A stretch of DNA of 9,462 nucleotides from JAVZGQ01 sp038998365 (lineage in GTDB: Archaea; Aenigmatarchaeota; Aenigmatarchaeia; CG10238-14; SCSR01), in the NCBI GenBank assembly GCA_038998365.1, contig JAVZHJ010000029.1, forward strand, positions 1-9,462, written 5' to 3'. The notes under the pieces are model-generated. The model was not told where the DNA came from, did no database searches, and worked only from the letters and a program-made list of their open reading frames with translations. Position numbers and translations under genes: made by a program. Below, piece after piece: positions 5,305 to 9,462 of the stretch. The first letter of the stretch is position 1, and every line of letters begins with the position of its first letter.

Positions 5305-7094
5305 CTTTCCCTCAAGATTTTAAACCCAAGTATTTTAAGTAAAGGAATTCTCTCTTTTTCACCCCTCTTCTTTTCAACTTTTACTAAAATTGGCTTTGGT
5401 TTTAATTGAGTTGTTGGAGAAGGAACTTCTTCAGGCTTAACTTCTCCCAATTCTTCACCAGCAATCTCGAAGAATTTTTTCCTATCCTTGTGATAAAGGT
5501 TTATCATTCTTACAACTTCCACATAATCTTTAATTCCTTTAGACTTCATCCAATTCAAAATTTTTCCCCTTCTTTTTATTTCAATCCAAGCATCTTCAAC
5601 TTTACCACCTTTTGCTAAAGTAACTTTTTCAACTTTTATACTATCATTAACTTTTTCATATTCATCTTTTTCAGGATTCCATTTGTAAACAACTCTGTAC
5701 TTAACTTCTCCTGTCTTAGGATCAACAGATTCTATTTCTACGATTTCCCTTATCCTTCTTGCAGATTTACCTTTCTCTCTTGCGTGTACCATGACAACAA
5801 CAACATCCAAACCTTCTATAAGTGTGGGAGAAAGTTCTATTGGTGGTGTGGTCAATCTTTTAATTAAAGTTTCTACTGAGCCTGCATGCATTGTGCTCAA
5901 GCTGGGGTGACCAGAACTTATTCCTTGGAACATAACATAAGCCTCTTCACCTCTTGTTTCGCCTACAACAACATAGTCAGGATTTTGTCTGAAGCTTTCT
6001 TTTAACAAATCAAACAAACTTACACCACCATATTTTTCACCAGAAGGCATTGGTATACCAAATCCAGGTCTTGCTAAAGTAGGAACCCAATGTTCGTTCG
6101 GAATTCTTAGCTCTCTTGTATCTTCTATGCTTATGATTTTTGCTTCTGGTGGGATGAACATGCATAAAGTGTTTAAAAAGCTGGTCTTGCCCGTTGCAAC
6201 TCCCCCAACAATAAGTACAGAAACACCATGCTCCATCAAATACCAAAAGTAAGCAAGGACTTCTGGTGAAGCAGTTTTCATTTCAATTTGTTCTATTGGT
6301 GAAAAAGGGTTTTCACTAAATTTTCTTATGGTTATCACTGGGCCACGGGTGGCAACGTCTCCTGCCAAAGTTGCCGCAACTCTGCTACCATCAGGCAAGG
6401 TTCCATCCAAAATAGGTTCAGCATAACTCACATATCTTCCACACCTTTCTGCAAGCTTCACCACAAGCTCCCTTAATTCTTCCAAATCATTCAGTACAAC
6501 GTTTGTCTTTATAGAGCCATATTTTCTGTGAACAACGTAAAAAGGAATGCCAACACCATCACAGCTTATGTCTTCTATGTTTGGGTCTTGCATGAAAGGC
6601 TCAATTTCATTCAAACCAACAAAATTTCTGTAGAGATAGTACATCACCTTGATGTATTGCTCTTGGGTGAGCTTTATTCCAAGCTCTTTAATAACTTTAA
6701 CTACATTTTTTTCCAAATACTCTATGATTTTGGAAGGCTGTTTTATGACAGAAAGCTCTACATCAACGAGCTCTATTAAGCCTTCAGATATCTTCTTTAA
6801 AACTTGTTTATCTTCTTCACTCAGTTTAGGCTCTATTACATAGTAAACCAGTTCTTTTGTTTCTGGGTTCCATTTAATTTGTGCGTAAGCAAAAGGTTCG
6901 AGTAAAGGGTAAACCACATTAACTTTTGTTATTTCTTCAACATCAGGAAATTCTACTATCCTTTTTGGTTTCATCACTGCAAATCCTGGCAAAATTTCAT
7001 CTAAAATCGTTTTTTCCTCTTTCTTTTTCTCGGCTTCCTTGAGCTTTCTATACAAAGCTCCCTTCAAGCTCAAAATTTTTTTTATCATGTTCAT
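5301..7094 (-). CDS. Type IV pilus assembly ATPase, GspE/FlaI/TadA family
   Basis: The product is 597 residues, a cytoplasmic hexameric secretion ATPase that drives pilin assembly. The N-terminal region (1-150) is charged and partly helical. The linker domain (about 160-260) holds PFMQDPNIEDISCDG and DGTLPDGSRVAATL. The RecA-like domain has Walker A GGVATGKTS (297-305), Asp box IEDTREL (323-329), Walker B YVVVGETRGEE (374-384) and His box GHPSLSTMHAG (395-405). The His-box and following LTTPPIELSP region resemble archaeal FlaI-like ATPases more than bacterial GspE, and no zinc-binding tetracysteine domain is present. After about 550 there is a proline- and lysine-rich tail of nearly 50 residues that is not part of the core fold. 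ATG 7094 overlaps the S26e-like stop as ATGA; the platform genes follow directly. The archaellum partner genes are absent, so I assign a pilus rather than an archaellum. Confidence 0.93.
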   Translation of the reverse strand: MNMIKKILSLKGALYRKLKEAEKKKEEKTILDEILPGFAVMKPKRIVEFPDVEEITKVNVVYPLLEPFAYAQIKWNPETKELVYYVIEPKLSEEDKQVLKKISEGLIELVDVELSVIKQPSKIIEYLEKNVVKVIKELGIKLTQEQYIKVMYYLYRNFVGLNEIEPFMQDPNIEDISCDGVGIPFYVVHRKYGSIKTNVVLNDLEELRELVVKLAERCGRYVSYAEPILDGTLPDGSRVAATLAGDVATRGPVITIRKFSENPFSPIEQIEMKTASPEVLAYFWYLMEHGVSVLIVGGVATGKTSFLNTLCMFIPPEAKIISIEDTRELRIPNEHWVPTLARPGFGIPMPSGEKYGGVSLFDLLKESFRQNPDYVVVGETRGEEAYVMFQGISSGHPSLSTMHAGSVETLIKRLTTPPIELSPTLIEGLDVVVVMVHAREKGKSARRIREIVEIESVDPKTGEVKYRVVYKWNPEKDEYEKVNDSIKVEKVTLAKGGKVEDAWIEIKRRGKILNWMKSKGIKDYVEVVRMINLYHKDRKKFFEIAGEELGEVKPEEVPSPTTQLKPKPILVKVEKKRGEKERIPLLKILGFKILRER

Positions 7095-7372
7095 CTCATA
7101 TGCTTCTTTCTCACACTCTTTCCAGGCTTAACCACGCCATGAAATCTAGCACAAGCTGGACAAATTCTTATGGTTCTTGTTAAAGTGTGGATGAATCTCT
7201 TGTCAACTTGCTGAAGGATTGTTGGATCGGTTATTCTGAAGCCTTTCCTTACAACAAAAGTCTTATAGCGAGGGACTTGTCTTCCACAAATCCCACAAAC
7301 TATAGTTGATTCTCTCCCTCTAGATTTTGTATGTTCATATTTTCTTCTGTAAGGTACGGTACTTATTGGCAT
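7091..7372 (-). CDS. Small-subunit ribosomal protein S26e-like zinc-ribbon protein
   Basis: The product is 93 residues and basic. Two CxxC knuckles, C26-G-I-C29 and C71-P-A-C74, form a predicted zinc ribbon. The order of RGREST, CGICGRQVPRYK, FRITDP, CPACARFHG and a basic RKKHMR tail fits the S26e layout (CxxCGRxVPxxKA, then a second CxxC with A). S26e sits near the 3' end of 16S rRNA on the small subunit platform, where mRNA leaves. It is the first gene of the operon with the pilus ATPase and platform genes, coupled by ATGA. There is no clear Shine-Dalgarno; a TATA-like box is at 7403-7410. The family assignment is from motif memory, so a different small zinc-ribbon protein is possible. Confidence 0.72.
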   Translation of the reverse strand: MPISTVPYRRKYEHTKSRGRESTIVCGICGRQVPRYKTFVVRKGFRITDPTILQQVDKRFIHTLTRTIRICPACARFHGVVKPGKSVRKKHMR

Positions 7373-7402
7373 AACTATCTAACACATAGTTGGTGTTTAG
7401 AA

Positions 7403-7410
7403 AATATTAA
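7403..7410 (-). promoter_or_regulatory. Probable TATA box for the S26e-like/pilus-machine operon
   Basis: On the minus strand TTAATATT lies about 34 bases before the ATG at 7372, in the only gap (46 bases) between block 5 and this operon. With the usual 26-base spacing the transcript would begin near 7380, giving a very short leader, consistent with the missing ribosome binding site. A 6-bp inverted repeat (AACTAT at 7373-7378, ATAGTT at 7386-7391) covers the expected start point. Confidence 0.45.
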
Positions 7411-7418
7411 GTTTAAAC

Positions 7419-8894
7419 TCAAGAGATTCTTTTGAGTTTTGTTATTTCTATGTATTTTTTCTTCCCCCTCTTCTTCACAATTCCATCTATTTTGTAAGTT
7501 CCGTTTTCAAAGAAGTTTTGTGAAATACCATAAATCATGCCAGTGTCATCTTTTAACACATAAATGTTTGGAACATCACGACTGCCATGAATGTAAAAGT
7601 GTAATCTTGCTTTCAGAGAGACTTCAGAATCTGGTTTCACTTTCTTGACTATTTCTGAAATTTTGTAGCTTTTGAAAAATTTCTTGAAGTAAAGGAAGAA
7701 AAGCAAGCTGGCAATCAAAACAGTGGCTAAAGAGGAAAAGATCAAAATTTGAATCGGGTAGAAAGCTCTTGCAATTTCTACAGCCTTCTTATTCTTTATC
7801 ACAGTTTTTAAAATATCGATCAATTCTTCTGTTTCATATATAAGCTCAGTCGCCCTTTCAGGATTTTCTCTTAAAATTTCCCCCTCAATTTCATTGAATT
7901 TTGATTTTATCATCAAGAGCAATTTCTTTATTTCACTGATGTCAATACCTTTCTCTTCAAGGATTTTGCTCTCATTTTCTAAAATCTCAACTTCTTTTTT
8001 CAGTGTTCTAATTTTTTCTATGAGTTGAGAATAGTCAAAAGCCCTAACAACACTTATGTTCATTGAAAAAGGAATAACCAACTCCTTGCTCACCAAGGTT
8101 ATGATGATTGGATAATCTTTTCTTATCACACCTTCTCTTAAAACATCTGGAGGTATATTTAACTTTACTTTAAATCTTTGAGTTTCATTAGCTCTAAGCG
8201 TTACATTCTTTGGGAAAATAGAAAACCAGCTCAGTTCTAAGCCTTCTAATGTAAATAACACATTAGCAATTTCAGCCTCGCCCGTATTTTTAACTATTAC
8301 ATCAAATTCTCCACTCGAATTTTCAGCTATTATGAATTTTGTTGGATAAGAAATTTCAACATTTTTCTTGAGTTCTCTGTAAGGTGGTGAAGGTATGGCT
8401 GCTCCACCTACAGCTATCGAAACAACCTTAAAGCTATCATTTCCCATGCCATAGTATCCTGGGGCAGTGGCCAAGACTTTAAACCAGTAAGTTCCACTTG
8501 CAGTATTAGCAGGAACTCTCAGCTCTTTCACAGAGTTCCAAGTATAACCATAGCTTATGTAAACAAAAGTGAAATTTGAGTCAAGTATGTTGCCGTGAGC
8601 ATCTTCTATAGACCACTCGATTTTTACAATTCCTTCATAAGTTCCGATATTTTTCAAGCTAATTTCTGAATATACCACTTGACCAGGGTTAACTGTTTCT
8701 TGTAGACATCTCACACTTATGTTGAAAATGTTCAGAGGTCCAGAAACTCTTACGGTTGAAGAAGTGGTAACTTCTGCCAGTCTTCCTGTTCTAGCCAGCT
8801 CTATTATCATCCCAATTTGGCTTAGGATAATTATTGTTAAAATTATGAGAAGAATTCTCAAAATATTTTTTCTTTTTGAATTTTCAACCGCCAT
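7419..8894 (-). CDS. Two-span membrane protein with Ig-like outside domains, coiled coil and cytoplasmic OB-like domain
   Basis: The product is 491 residues from ATG 8894. A short basic N-terminus is followed by a membrane anchor (about 11-33). Two beta-sandwich domains are predicted outside: about 52-160 (NPGQVVYSEISLKNIG, then VPANTASGTYWFKV, CARDB/Ig-like) and about 175-283 (FDVIVKNTGEAEI, then ANETQRFKVKLNIPPDV, like the NEW3 alpha-galactosidase-associated fold). A charged coiled coil (about 288-345) leads to a second membrane segment (about 376-402). The cytoplasmic end (about 420-491) contains IYVLKDDTGMIYGIS and YKIDGIVKKRGKKKYIEITK, a beta-strand order like an OB-fold. The start overlaps the upstream gene by 11 bases; a TTG directly before the ATG (8897) is an alternative. 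I recognise no named family; a receptor, anchor or pilus accessory role is inference. Confidence 0.7.
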   Translation of the reverse strand: MAVENSKRKNILRILLIILTIIILSQIGMIIELARTGRLAEVTTSSTVRVSGPLNIFNISVRCLQETVNPGQVVYSEISLKNIGTYEGIVKIEWSIEDAHGNILDSNFTFVYISYGYTWNSVKELRVPANTASGTYWFKVLATAPGYYGMGNDSFKVVSIAVGGAAIPSPPYRELKKNVEISYPTKFIIAENSSGEFDVIVKNTGEAEIANVLFTLEGLELSWFSIFPKNVTLRANETQRFKVKLNIPPDVLREGVIRKDYPIIITLVSKELVIPFSMNISVVRAFDYSQLIEKIRTLKKEVEILENESKILEEKGIDISEIKKLLLMIKSKFNEIEGEILRENPERATELIYETEELIDILKTVIKNKKAVEIARAFYPIQILIFSSLATVLIASLLFFLYFKKFFKSYKISEIVKKVKPDSEVSLKARLHFYIHGSRDVPNIYVLKDDTGMIYGISQNFFENGTYKIDGIVKKRGKKKYIEITKLKRIS

Positions 8895-9462
8895 CAATTA
8901 ATTTTTTGATTTCTGAATATTTGAAATTGGATTCTTTGCCCCTTTCTTCCAGCCTACTTCCACAATTCGGACAAAAACTAGCTGAGTAAGGATATTCTTT
9001 CTTGCAGCTCGGACAATATTTCTTCTTTCTTTTTGGAAGCTTCTTCTTCACCATCAAAATTGAAACCACCAAGATTATTGCTATTAAACATAAGCTTGAG
9101 ATGAAAGTGTAGAAATTTCTCAGACTACCAACCCTAACAGTTAAAGAAGCTTGGACAGATGACACAGAAGCACTCCCCATGGGTGAAGATTTACCAGAGA
9201 AAGCGCTTGCTAGAATTACCCCACTATAATTTGCTGGATAGAATGGTGGCCACCTTAAAATATTAGCGGCAAAACAAACTTTAACATCTTTCTTGTTTGC
9301 GAGTTTGGCAGCATTATCATTTGGCGCTCCAGTGTAAGCTGGAAGATAGACTTGACTTGGCTCTATTTTTTTTACAAGCTGTGCAATTTCTCCTTCTGCT
9401 GTAATTTGAGCAGTAACTTCTGTGTCAAATGGATTGTAAATACTGTAAACAACACACTTTTC
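8884..9462 (-). CDS. Surface-domain membrane protein with C-terminal cytoplasmic zinc ribbon, N-terminus cut by window edge
   Basis: The frame is open from the right edge to the stop at 8884-8886, giving 192 residues. An ATG at 9180 is internal: the 94 codons before it are clean and protein-like, so the true start lies outside. Residues 1-110 look like an exported beta-rich domain (VVYSIYNPFDTEVTAQI, then VYLPAYTGAPNDN, KVCFAANILRWPPFYPANYS) with two cysteines (C3, C63). One membrane segment follows at about 116-138, then a basic stop-transfer KKKLPKRKKK, and a zinc ribbon CPSCKKEYPYSASFCPNCG (C150, C153, C164, C167). That topology puts the ribbon in the cytoplasm and the N-terminal part outside. 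It overlaps the next gene by 11 bases, so the two are probably coupled. Function is unknown. Confidence 0.75.
   Translation of the reverse strand, partial: EKCVVYSIYNPFDTEVTAQITAEGEIAQLVKKIEPSQVYLPAYTGAPNDNAAKLANKKDVKVCFAANILRWPPFYPANYSGVILASAFSGKSSPMGSASVSSVQASLTVRVGSLRNFYTFISSLCLIAIILVVSILMVKKKLPKRKKKYCPSCKKEYPYSASFCPNCGSRLEERGKESNFKYSEIKKLIDGG

Noticed and set aside
6037..6246. Minus-strand open frame inside the ATPase gene in another frame
   Set aside because: It lies over the Walker A and Asp-box coding region, is rich in Cys, His and Trp, and has no binding site; it is a shadow of the ATPase frame.
2705..7094. Assignment of the locus as an archaellum
   Set aside because: The N-termini are PilA-type (KG|ISP), not archaellin-type, the platform is split into two genes, and no FlaF, FlaG or FlaH-like gene is seen.
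8884..9180. A complete small 98-residue gene starting at 9180
   Set aside because: The frame continues open and protein-like to the window edge, so 9180 is an internal methionine.
9365..9373. T-run that could be a terminator
   Set aside because: It encodes lysines in the truncated zinc-ribbon gene's frame and is not next to a gene end.

Overview
The window is AT-rich (by eye about one third G+C) and almost entirely coding, and it is archaeal. It has an S26e-like ribosomal protein (S26e occurs in archaea and eukaryotes), class III (type IV prepilin-like) signal peptides of the archaeal KG|ISP and KG|Q kinds, an archaeal-type pilus ATPase, archaeal TATA boxes placed for leaderless mRNAs, and chains of genes overlapping as ATGA or TGATG. 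The small genes and poorly recognisable accessory proteins would fit a DPANN-type or other uncultivated archaeon, but I cannot fix the lineage from this sequence. No intergenic stretch exceeds about 55 bases, and I see no tRNA, rRNA, CRISPR array or insertion sequence.

Layout from left to right. (1) 1-303, minus: the N-terminal part of a winged-helix regulator, cut by the window edge. A perfect 10-bp inverted repeat upstream encloses a consensus TATA box. (2) 357-2650, minus: four coupled genes for small N-terminally anchored proteins that look like minor pilins (transcribed 2650->357). (3) 2705-3611, plus: two tandem PilA-type major pilin genes, divergent from block 2 and sharing a 54-base promoter region with it. 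(4) 3608-7372, minus: S26e-like protein, pilus ATPase and two TadC/GspF-type membrane platform proteins, joined by 4-base ATGA overlaps. The last gene meets the second pilin gene tail to tail with a 4-base overlap of the stop codons. (5) 7419-9462, minus: two membrane proteins with large outside domains and short cytoplasmic domains (OB-like in one, zinc ribbon in the other). The upstream one is truncated by the right window edge.

Together, blocks 2-4 form a nearly complete archaeal type IV pilus locus: engine (ATPase), inner-membrane platform (two separate F-type proteins), two abundant pilins, and four candidate minor or initiating pilins. The prepilin peptidase is not in the window. The major pilins sit on their own short transcript, which would let them be made in excess over the machine. 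The winged-helix gene at the left end may control itself and possibly the locus. The least familiar part is block 5, whose two membrane proteins may be accessory, anchoring or sensory partners of the pilus.
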